DNA of 64,000 nt from JBDOQU01 sp039839375 (lineage in GTDB: Bacteria > Pseudomonadota > Alphaproteobacteria > DSM-16000 > Inquilinaceae). Below the pieces are notes generated by a model. It saw only the letters and a program-made list of their open reading frames with translations. It did no database searches and was not told the DNA's origin. Positions within the stretch are counted from its first letter, which is position 1. Each line of letters opens with the position of its first letter. Where the stretch lies: NCBI RefSeq assembly GCF_039839375.1, contig NZ_JBDOQU010000006.1, positions 62,001 to 126,000 on the forward strand, given 5' to 3'. Position numbers and translations under genes: made by a program. Below are positions 58,218 to 64,000 of this stretch, in pieces.

Positions 58218-60598
58218 AGCCGCGCCGCGCGCAGCCGCAAGGCATTGCCGATGACGCTGACGGAGCTGAGCGCCATCGCCGCCGCGGCGACGACGGGGCT
58301 GAGCAGCAGGCCCATGGCCGGGTAGAGGACACCCGCGGCGACCGGCACGCCGAGCGCGTTGTAGACGAAGGCGAAGAACAGGTTCTGCCGGATGTTCGCC
58401 ATCACCGCCTCGGAAAGGCGGCGGGCGCGGACCAGCCCGTTCAAATCGCCCTTCAGGAGCGTGATCCCGGCGCTCTCGATCGCGACGTCGGTGCCGGTAC
58501 CCATGGCGATGCCGATATCCGCGGCGGCCAGCGCCGGAGCGTCGTTCACGCCGTCGCCGGCCATCGCGACCACCCTGCCCTCCTGCCGCAGCCTGTGGAC
58601 CACCCTCGCCTTGTCTTCCGGCTGCACCTCGGCCTCCACCTCCTCGATCCCCAGCCGCCGGGCAATGGCTTCCGCCGTCGTCCTGTTGTCGCCGGTCAGC
58701 ATGACTATGCGCAGCCCTTCCTTCCGCAGCGCCTCCAACGCCCCCGGTGTCGACTCCTTGACCGGATCGGCGACCGCGACGAGGCCCGCCGGCGCGCCGT
58801 CCAAGGCAGCGAAGATGACCGTGGCGCCATCCTTCCGCAAGGCGTCCGCCTGCTCGGCCAGCGCCTTCGGATCGACGCCCAGATCGGCCATCAGCGCGGC
58901 ATTGCCCAGCGCCACCCGCCGGCCTTCAACCTGGCCGGTCACGCCCTTGCCGGTCGGCGCGTCGAAGTCCGAGACGGCCGGCAAGGCGATCCCGCGATCG
59001 GAGGCGGCCCCGACGATGGCGGCGGCGAGCGGATGTTCGCTTCCCCGTTCCAGCGCCGCCGCGAGGCGCAGCAGATCCTCCTCCGCCACGCCCTCGGCCG
59101 GAACGATCGCGGTGACGGCGGGGCGGCCTTCGGTCAGCGTCCCCGTCTTGTCGAGGATGATGGTGTCAACCTTCTCGAACCGCTCCAGCGCCTCCGCGTT
59201 CTTGACCAGGACGCCGGCGCCCGCGCCCCGTCCGACGCCGACCATGATCGACATCGGCGTCGCGAGGCCGAGCGCGCAGGGGCATGCGATGATCAGCACG
59301 GAGACGGCGGCGATCAGGGCGTAGCTCATGGAAGGCTCAGGCCCCAGGAACGCCCAGACGGCGAAGGCCAGCGCGGCGACGGCCAGCACGGCCGGCACGA
59401 ACCAGCCGGCCACCTGGTCCGCCAGGCGCTGGATCGGCGCGCGGCTGCGCTGGGCTTCCGCCACCATCTGGACGATCCGGGAGAGGACGGTGTCCCGCCC
59501 GACCCGGTCGGCCCGCATGACGAAGGAGCCGGTCTGGTTGATCGTGCCGCCGACCACCGAATCTCCGATGGCCTTGGTGACCGGCAGCGATTCCCCCGTC
59601 ACCATGGATTCGTCGACGGCGCTGCGCCCTTCCGTCACCTCGCCGTCGACCGGCACCGTGTCGCCCGGCCGGACACGCAGCAGATCGCCGGCCACGACGG
59701 TGTCCAGCGACACTTCCTCGTCGCCGCCGTCGCCGGTCACCCGGCGCGCCGTCTTGGGCGACAGGTTCAAAAGCGCCCTGATGGCGCCGCCCGTCCGTTC
59801 CCGGGCGCGCAGTTCCAGCACCTGCCCCAGAAGGACGAGGACCGTGATGACCGCGGCGGCTTCGAAATAGACCGCGACCGACCCGTCCATGCCCCTGAAT
59901 GCGGCCGGAAAGATGTCGGGCGCGACGGTGGCGACGATGCTGTAGAGCCAGGCGACGCCGGTGCCGATGGCGATCAGGGTGAACATGTTGAGGTTGCGCG
60001 TCCGGATCGAGGCCCAGCCCCGCTGGAAGAACGGCCATCCCGCCCACAGCACCACCGGCGTCGACAGGACAAGCTGGACGATGTTGGACATCTGCGGAGC
60101 AATCAGGCGGTGCAGGTCGAAGAGATGCCCGCCCATCTCCAGCGCGAAGACCGGCAGGGTGAGGACGAGGCCGATCCAGAACCGCCGCGTCATGTCGATC
60201 AATTCGTGGTTGGGCGGAGCTTCGGCGGTGACCGTCTCCGGCTCAAGCGCCATGCCGCAGATCGGGCAGGAGCCGGGGCCGACCTGCCTGATCTCAGGAT
60301 GCATCGGGCAGGTATAGATCGTGCCCGGTGGCGCTTCCTCCTCGGCAGGCGCACCGTCCGTCGAGAGGTATTTCGCCGGATCGGCCAGGAACTTCTCCCG
60401 GCAGCGGGCGGCGCAGAAATAGTAGGTTTCGCCCTCATGCTCCGCGCGGTGCTTCGCCGTCTCGGGATCGACCGTCATGCCACAGACGGGATCCTTGATC
60501 TCCCTGGAATGGGCGCAACAGGAGCCGGCGTTCGGGCTGGCGGCCGGATGGTGATGGGCGGAACCGTGCTGATGACAGGACATTTCAATCTCGGACAC
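58214..60598 (-). CDS. copA: copper-translocating P1B-type ATPase (CopA-like) with YHS domain
   Basis: This 794-residue copper export ATPase has a His/Cys-rich N-terminus (1-30), then a YHS domain (KDPVCGMTVDPETAKHRAEH to YFCAARCREKFLADPAKYL), then a metal-binding segment CPMHPEIRQVGPGSCPICGMAL. P-type motifs are TGES, IACPCALGLATPMS with the CPC metal site, DKTGTLTEG and GDGVNDAPALAAADIGIAMG. The usual GMTCxxC heavy-metal domains are absent. The start is GTG 60598, with AGGA eight bases before it. It diverges from the CsoR-like gene over an operator at 60620-60638. Confidence 0.92.
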   Translation of the reverse strand: MSEIEMSCHQHGSAHHHPAASPNAGSCCAHSREIKDPVCGMTVDPETAKHRAEHEGETYYFCAARCREKFLADPAKYLSTDGAPAEEEAPPGTIYTCPMHPEIRQVGPGSCPICGMALEPETVTAEAPPNHELIDMTRRFWIGLVLTLPVFALEMGGHLFDLHRLIAPQMSNIVQLVLSTPVVLWAGWPFFQRGWASIRTRNLNMFTLIAIGTGVAWLYSIVATVAPDIFPAAFRGMDGSVAVYFEAAAVITVLVLLGQVLELRARERTGGAIRALLNLSPKTARRVTGDGGDEEVSLDTVVAGDLLRVRPGDTVPVDGEVTEGRSAVDESMVTGESLPVTKAIGDSVVGGTINQTGSFVMRADRVGRDTVLSRIVQMVAEAQRSRAPIQRLADQVAGWFVPAVLAVAALAFAVWAFLGPEPSMSYALIAAVSVLIIACPCALGLATPMSIMVGVGRGAGAGVLVKNAEALERFEKVDTIILDKTGTLTEGRPAVTAIVPAEGVAEEDLLRLAAALERGSEHPLAAAIVGAASDRGIALPAVSDFDAPTGKGVTGQVEGRRVALGNAALMADLGVDPKALAEQADALRKDGATVIFAALDGAPAGLVAVADPVKESTPGALEALRKEGLRIVMLTGDNRTTAEAIARRLGIEEVEAEVQPEDKARVVHRLRQEGRVVAMAGDGVNDAPALAAADIGIAMGTGTDVAIESAGITLLKGDLNGLVRARRLSEAVMANIRQNLFFAFVYNALGVPVAAGVLYPAMGLLLSPVVAAAAMALSSVSVIGNALRLRAARL

Positions 60599-60619
60599 TG
60601 CTGTTTCCTGCTTGATACC

Positions 60620-60638
60620 TATACCCCCTATAGGTATA
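60620..60638. promoter_or_regulatory. CsoR-type operator between copA and csoR
   Basis: TATACCCCCTATAGGTATA has outer arms TATACC and GGTATA and a central run of C. CsoR/RcnR regulators bind such G/C-tract sites with AT-rich inverted ends. It lies 22 bases above the copA start on one side and nine bases before the csoR ATG on the other, so one bound repressor would shut both directions until copper is present. Confidence 0.75.
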
Positions 60639-60646
60639 TTTCAAGT

Positions 60647-60916
60647 ATGGAAAGCATGACCAAGACATCCTGCCTCTCCCGTCTGAAGCGGATCGAGGGG
60701 CAGGTGCGCGGAATCGGCCGGATGGTCGAGGATGAGCGCTACTGCATCGACATCGTCACCCAAATCCAGGCCGTGCGCGCCGCCTTGAAGAAGGTGGAGG
60801 AGGAGGTGCTGAAGGACCACGTCTCCCATTGCGTGGAGCACGCGATCCAGAGCGGCGACGCCGATGAGCAGCGGGAGAAGATCGCCGAACTGATGCAGGT
60901 CCTGGGACGGCTGTAG
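60647..60916 (+). CDS. csoR: CsoR/RcnR family copper-sensing repressor
   Basis: This 89-residue all-helical metal-sensing repressor has SRLKRIEGQVRGIGRMVEDERYCIDIVTQIQAVRAAL with the first copper cysteine in RYCIDI. The following VLKDHVSHCVEHAIQ supplies the histidine and second cysteine, the C-H-C set of copper sensors. DNA binding uses the basic surface of the first helices. ATG 60647 follows closely on the operator, so the transcript is nearly leaderless. Downstream genes follow with two bases spacing. Confidence 0.9.
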   Translation: MESMTKTSCLSRLKRIEGQVRGIGRMVEDERYCIDIVTQIQAVRAALKKVEEEVLKDHVSHCVEHAIQSGDADEQREKIAELMQVLGRL

Positions 60917-60918
60917 CC

Positions 60919-61245
60919 ATGATCCGGCGATTGATCGGAATGCTTGCGGTTCTGGCGATCCTGTCGGCGGGATTGGCGCACGCCACCCATGAGGTTGAGC
61001 TGCGTCCCGATCCCGCCCCCGTCACGCACCAGCATTCCGGACACCAGCCAACGACCGGCCTCGATGTCGCGCCGGTGGCTGCCCACCACATGAATTCAAG
61101 CGTTTGCGGCCTTTGCGCCCCGACTTTTGCCTCGGCGCAGATGCCGCCGCGGCCGTCCCCGACCAACTGGGAGACGACGCCAGCCTCGGAACTCGTCAAC
61201 CGCGCGACGCCGCCACCGCACCGTCCGCCCAAATCGCCAGCGTGA
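60919..61245 (+). CDS. small secreted His-rich protein in copper operon
   Basis: This 108-residue product has a Sec signal peptide (MIRRLIGMLAVLAILSAGLA, cleavage near AHA). The mature part is rich in histidine, proline and threonine (THQHSGHQPT, APVAAHHMNSSVCGLCAP) and has a CxxC pair. Such composition suggests binding of copper in the periplasm, similar to small proteins found beside copper oxidases (DUF2946-like). Two bases separate it from csoR and 62 from the multicopper oxidase gene. Family unconfirmed; operon setting is strong. Confidence 0.75.
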   Translation: MIRRLIGMLAVLAILSAGLAHATHEVELRPDPAPVTHQHSGHQPTTGLDVAPVAAHHMNSSVCGLCAPTFASAQMPPRPSPTNWETTPASELVNRATPPPHRPPKSPA

Positions 61246-61307
61246 ATCTCTTCGGCGCGGCGCTTCCGAAGCGCCGTCAACGTGTATTCCTCTGGAAGGA
61301 CAGTTCC

Positions 61308-62756
61308 ATGATCCATCTCAATCGCCGTCAGTTTCTGCTGACCAGCATTGCCACGGGGGCCGTCGGCGCGCTGACGCCCCTCCGACGGGCTTTCGCCGCC
61401 ACGCCCGCGACCATCATCCGGGCCGGCACGCGCACCCTCGACATCGCCGGCCGCGCGGCCACGGTCTATGGGCTGACCCGCCCGGACGGCGGTCATGGGC
61501 TGGAAGCCCGGACAGGCGACGCCTTCGATGTCAGGCTGGAGAACACCCTGACCGAACCGACGCTCATCCACTGGCACGGCCTGACGCCGCCATGGCGGCA
61601 GGATGGCGTACCCGGTATCACCCAGCCACCCATCCAACCCGGCGACGCCTACGATTATCATTTCCCCCTGAACCGATCCGGGACCCACTGGATGCATTCG
61701 CATCTTGGGCTCCAGGAGCAGAATTTGCTGGCCGCGCCCCTGATCATCCGGGATCCGGCCAACGGAACGCCGGAGATGCGGGAGGTCGTGATGATGCTGC
61801 ACGATTTCTCCTTCGCCCCTCCCTCTCAGTTGATGGAGGCGCTGACGGCCGGAGGTCACGATATGGCGATGGGCCATGGCGGTCACGGCATGATGGGTGG
61901 CGACATGATGGGTGGCGGCATGATGGGTGGCGGCATGATGGCGATGGATATCAACGATATCGACCATGACGCCTATCTGGCCAACGACCGCACATTGGAC
62001 GATCCGGAGGTCGTCGCCGTCGAGGCGGGTTCGGATATTCGCCTCAGGATCATCAATGGCGCCGCCTCGACGAACTTCACGATCGACCTGGGGGCGCTGG
62101 AAGGCAATCTGGTCGCTGTCGATGGAAATCCGGTCGCGCCGCTACGCGGTCGCCAGTTCCCCATCGCCATGGCCCAACGGCTGGACATCGTCCTGACCAT
62201 GCCCGCCGAGCGCGCGGCCTGCCCGATCCTTGCCTTGCGCGAGGGCGCGCCGGAGCGCACCGGCCTTATCCTGGCTCCGCGAGGGGCTGCTATCGATCGA
62301 CTGCCGCCGATCGGCGAGGAGGACGGCCCGGTCCTCGACCTGGCGCTCGAACGGCAATTGAGCCCGGCCGGTCCGCCGCCGGAGCGTCCAATCGATCGCA
62401 CGATCACCGTCGACCTTACCGGCGGCATGGGAAGCTATGTCTGGGGATTGGCGATCGACGGAAGGGATGGAGAGGCGATAGGAGTGGAGGAAGGGGAGCG
62501 CGTCGCCTTCCACATCCGGAACCGGACCATGATGTCCCACCCGATGCACCTTCACGGCCATCATTTCAAGGTGACGGCGATCGGCGGCCGGGAGATTGAT
62601 GGTCCGATGCGGGATACGGTTCTGGTTCCGGCGATGGAATCGGTGACCGTCGTCTTCGACGCCGATAATCCCGGCAGATGGGCCTTCCACTGCCACAATC
62701 TCTACCATATGGCCGCCGGAATGATGACGACGGTCGATTATCAGGGCGTCGGCTGA
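61308..62756 (+). CDS. multicopper oxidase (CueO/CopA type), Tat-exported
   Basis: This 482-residue periplasmic copper oxidase oxidises Cu(I) to less toxic Cu(II). A Tat signal, NRRQFLLTSIATGAVGA, starts the protein. Copper-ligand motifs are IHWHG, WMHSHLG, HPMHLHGHHF and AFHCHNLYHM, so the type 1, 2 and 3 sites are complete. A methionine/histidine-rich insert (about 185-215: MGHGGHGMMGGDMMGGGMMG) probably binds incoming Cu(I), as in CueO. The start is ATG 61308 behind GGAAGGA; the ORF extends upstream in error. Regulated with csoR. Confidence 0.93.
   Translation: MIHLNRRQFLLTSIATGAVGALTPLRRAFAATPATIIRAGTRTLDIAGRAATVYGLTRPDGGHGLEARTGDAFDVRLENTLTEPTLIHWHGLTPPWRQDGVPGITQPPIQPGDAYDYHFPLNRSGTHWMHSHLGLQEQNLLAAPLIIRDPANGTPEMREVVMMLHDFSFAPPSQLMEALTAGGHDMAMGHGGHGMMGGDMMGGGMMGGGMMAMDINDIDHDAYLANDRTLDDPEVVAVEAGSDIRLRIINGAASTNFTIDLGALEGNLVAVDGNPVAPLRGRQFPIAMAQRLDIVLTMPAERAACPILALREGAPERTGLILAPRGAAIDRLPPIGEEDGPVLDLALERQLSPAGPPPERPIDRTITVDLTGGMGSYVWGLAIDGRDGEAIGVEEGERVAFHIRNRTMMSHPMHLHGHHFKVTAIGGREIDGPMRDTVLVPAMESVTVVFDADNPGRWAFHCHNLYHMAAGMMTTVDYQGVG
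61887..61940 (+). repeat. 15-base tandem repeat coding the Met-rich loop
   Basis: Three copies of GGCATGATGGGTGGC (the second starts GAC) at 61887-61901, 61902-61916 and 61917-61931 are followed by a partial fourth. They encode GMMGG/DMMGG/GMMGG, from about residue 194 of the multicopper oxidase. The near-identical DNA suggests recent expansion by slippage, changing the number of methionine ligands. Confidence 0.85.
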
Positions 62757-62808
62757 TCCGGATGGTGTCATGGGCGTTATCTCCTCGCCCCTGACGCCTT
62801 CCCCTGGA

Positions 62809-63927
62809 TCAGGCCCGCTCAACCACCGTCATGTGGTTGTCCCACTGATCGGTGGGGTCGAGTTTCCGGGCGATGGGGCGGCTATCGCCGGTGTGGGCGT
62901 CGAACAGGCGGACGCCGCCCTGCCCGCTGGAGACGAGGAAGGTCGCCGGTTCCGGCCCGGCCGCGATGCCGCAGCCGTCGGGGATCTCGCCCACCGACAT
63001 CAGCTCGCCCGTCCCCATGTCCCAAAAGACGACACGATCGCCGCGCGGGGCGGAGACGCCGAACACGCGGCCCTCCCGATCGGCCGCGGCGCTGCCGCAA
63101 TAATGCTCCAGCGCCCTCAAGGCCTGGTCCGGCATGTCGAGGAACTGGAAATCGCCGTCCGGACGGCGCAAGCCCACCAGCGGCGGCAGTTCGCTCTCCG
63201 GCCCCTCATACTGCATCGCCACGCCGACGGCCCCATCCCGGCCGATGGCCAGATGCCGCCAGCTCAACTGCCGGAGTTCTACCGGCGGCGCGTCCTTGGC
63301 CAGCAACGCGCCGTCGCGGAGGTCCATATGGACCAGCGACGGCTCCATCGTCGGGATGTTCAGCTTCGCCCGCGGCGCGTCCGGATGGGTCAGGATGCCG
63401 CCATTGGCGACCACCAGCGTATGATCGTCCAGCAGCCTGAGGTCATGCGGGTCGATGCCGTGCGACGGGAATTCCCCCACCCGCTCATAGCCGGCGGCGG
63501 CGTCATAGATGCCGATCATCCCGCGTCCGCCTTCGTAATCATTCTCCGTGGCGTAGAGCAGCCGGCTGTCGCGCGAATAGACGCCATGGCCGAAGAAATG
63601 CCGCCCCGGCACGCTGGCGATCGCCCGGCGGACCGCGCCGCCGCGCCGGTCGATGACCAGCGCCCATGTGCCCGGCCGGCGGGCGAAGATGACGCCGTCG
63701 CCGCCATCGGGCGCGGCGGTGAAGGCATGCCCGCGTTCCGGCAGCGGCAGGTCGAAGGCGACCGTCCCTTCCCCGTCGAAGGCGGTCACGCGGAACCGGC
63801 CGTCCGCATCGGCCTTGGCGTTGACGTAGAGTGTCCCGCCGGCTTCCGCGCCGCCCGCGATGCCGACAGGGATCAGCATGCCGGCCCCGAACCCGGCAAG
63901 CAGGGATCGTCTGGAGAGAGTGACCAT
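62809..63927 (-). CDS. DUF1513 domain protein, Tat-exported beta-propeller
   Basis: This 372-residue protein starts with a Tat signal, SRRSLLAGFGAGMLIP. It has the DUF1513 pattern: GHAFTAAPDGGDGVIFARRPGTWALVIDRR, GHGVYSRDSRLLYATENDYEGGRGMIGIYD, SHGIDPHDLRLL, EPSLVHMDLRDG and SWRHLAIGRDG, consistent with a beta-propeller. These proteins usually follow imelysin and di-haem peroxidase-like genes in iron-linked operons. Its ATG shares one base with the stop of the imelysin gene at the window edge, fitting that order. Role in iron uptake is presumed, not shown. Confidence 0.87.
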   Translation of the reverse strand: MVTLSRRSLLAGFGAGMLIPVGIAGGAEAGGTLYVNAKADADGRFRVTAFDGEGTVAFDLPLPERGHAFTAAPDGGDGVIFARRPGTWALVIDRRGGAVRRAIASVPGRHFFGHGVYSRDSRLLYATENDYEGGRGMIGIYDAAAGYERVGEFPSHGIDPHDLRLLDDHTLVVANGGILTHPDAPRAKLNIPTMEPSLVHMDLRDGALLAKDAPPVELRQLSWRHLAIGRDGAVGVAMQYEGPESELPPLVGLRRPDGDFQFLDMPDQALRALEHYCGSAAADREGRVFGVSAPRGDRVVFWDMGTGELMSVGEIPDGCGIAAGPEPATFLVSSGQGGVRLFDAHTGDSRPIARKLDPTDQWDNHMTVVERA

Positions 63928-64000
63928 CAGTCGCCATCCATCGCGTTGAATCCGAGCGTCAGGCCCATCGCCACGGTCATACGCTCCTCGATAAGCTGGG
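63927..64000 (-). CDS. imelysin family protein, C-terminal end only
   Basis: The minus-strand frame entering from the right edge gives QLIEERMTVAMGLTLGFNAM followed by DGD and a TGA at 63929-63927. The LGFNxxDGD ending is typical of imelysin-family (peptidase M75/EfeO-like) periplasmic proteins, which act with DUF1513 proteins in iron acquisition. Only 23 codons are present. The one-base overlap with the DUF1513 start supports one operon. Confidence 0.65.
   Translation of the reverse strand, partial: QLIEERMTVAMGLTLGFNAMDGD

Noticed and set aside
57929..60646. A long plus-strand frame leading into csoR
   Set aside because: It is antisense to the methyltransferase and CopA genes. The real protein begins at ATG 60647 after the operator.
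61887..61940. Short direct repeats as a possible CRISPR array
   Set aside because: The units are contiguous, 15 bases long, inside a reading frame and without spacers.

Overview
The window is a 64 kb piece of a GC-rich chromosome from an alphaproteobacterium, most likely of the Rhodospirillales type. The signs are a PhyR response regulator (56610-57419), a CpdR-like single receiver protein (31071-31430), dense operons with ATGA/GTGA/TTGA overlaps, frequent TTG and GTG starts, short REP-like palindromes, and a catabolic repertoire of tripartite transporters, polar amino acid ABC transporters and 2-hydroxyacid dehydrogenases. Genus cannot be fixed from sequence reading alone. I see no insertion sequence, integrase, prophage or CRISPR array.

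Layout. 1-6.9 kb: the end of a DUF1810 gene, a small secreted protein, a polar amino acid type ABC transporter operon with a D-2-hydroxyacid dehydrogenase, its LacI-type regulator (two near-identical palindromic operators), and a CDF metal transporter. 7-9.2 kb: an acetolactate synthase-like enzyme and a hypothetical protein. 9.3-22.5 kb: a tricarballylate-type cluster. TcuB, TcuA and a GntR regulator diverge from an AbrB-like membrane protein, a tripartite tricarboxylate transporter (with TctA apparently fused to a TctB-like domain), a PrpF-family isomerase, a TPP-dependent enzyme and a second 2-hydroxyacid dehydrogenase. A LysR regulator and a TauE/SafE-like exporter follow. 22.6-30.6 kb: a TetR gene and an operon of TAXI-TRAP transporter, PDC lactonase (LigI type), GalB, GalC/LigK, GalD/LigU and a DUF1932 dehydrogenase. 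This is the lower protocatechuate/gallate 4,5-cleavage route from 2-pyrone-4,6-dicarboxylate (PDC) to pyruvate and oxaloacetate, but no ring-cleavage dioxygenase is present.

30.9-38.7 kb: tRNA-Val(GAC), a CpdR-like regulator, N-formylglutamate amidohydrolase, phenylalanine hydroxylase, a candidate anti-Shine-Dalgarno small RNA, and an OtsB-GH15-OtsA-Glk trehalose/glucose operon. 38.7-39.1 kb is a repeat-only spacer. 39.1-44.2 kb: adenine deaminase, a class III nucleotide cyclase and a DgcA/DgcN-like pair for D-glutamate catabolism. 44.3-45.5 kb is an AT-richer accessory gene that resembles a permuted NlpC/P60 hydrolase. 45.6-51.4 kb: an FG-GAP protein, a 25-residue membrane peptide, three nested palindromes, SCO, a lipoprotein, a DMT exporter and a third TPP enzyme. 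51.4-55.2 kb: an MBOAT acyltransferase with two SGNH hydrolases, probably for surface polysaccharide O-acetylation. 55.4-58.2 kb: Fur-family regulator, PhyR, small proteins, methyltransferase. 58.2-62.8 kb: a copper cluster (CopA-type ATPase diverging from CsoR, a secreted His-rich protein and a multicopper oxidase). The right edge holds a DUF1513 protein and the end of an imelysin gene.

The parts most likely to hold undescribed biology are the two adjacent tricarboxylate islands (9.3-30.6 kb). Each pairs a dedicated uptake system with a PrpF-family isomerase and enzymes that fit handling of unsaturated or oxo tricarboxylates.
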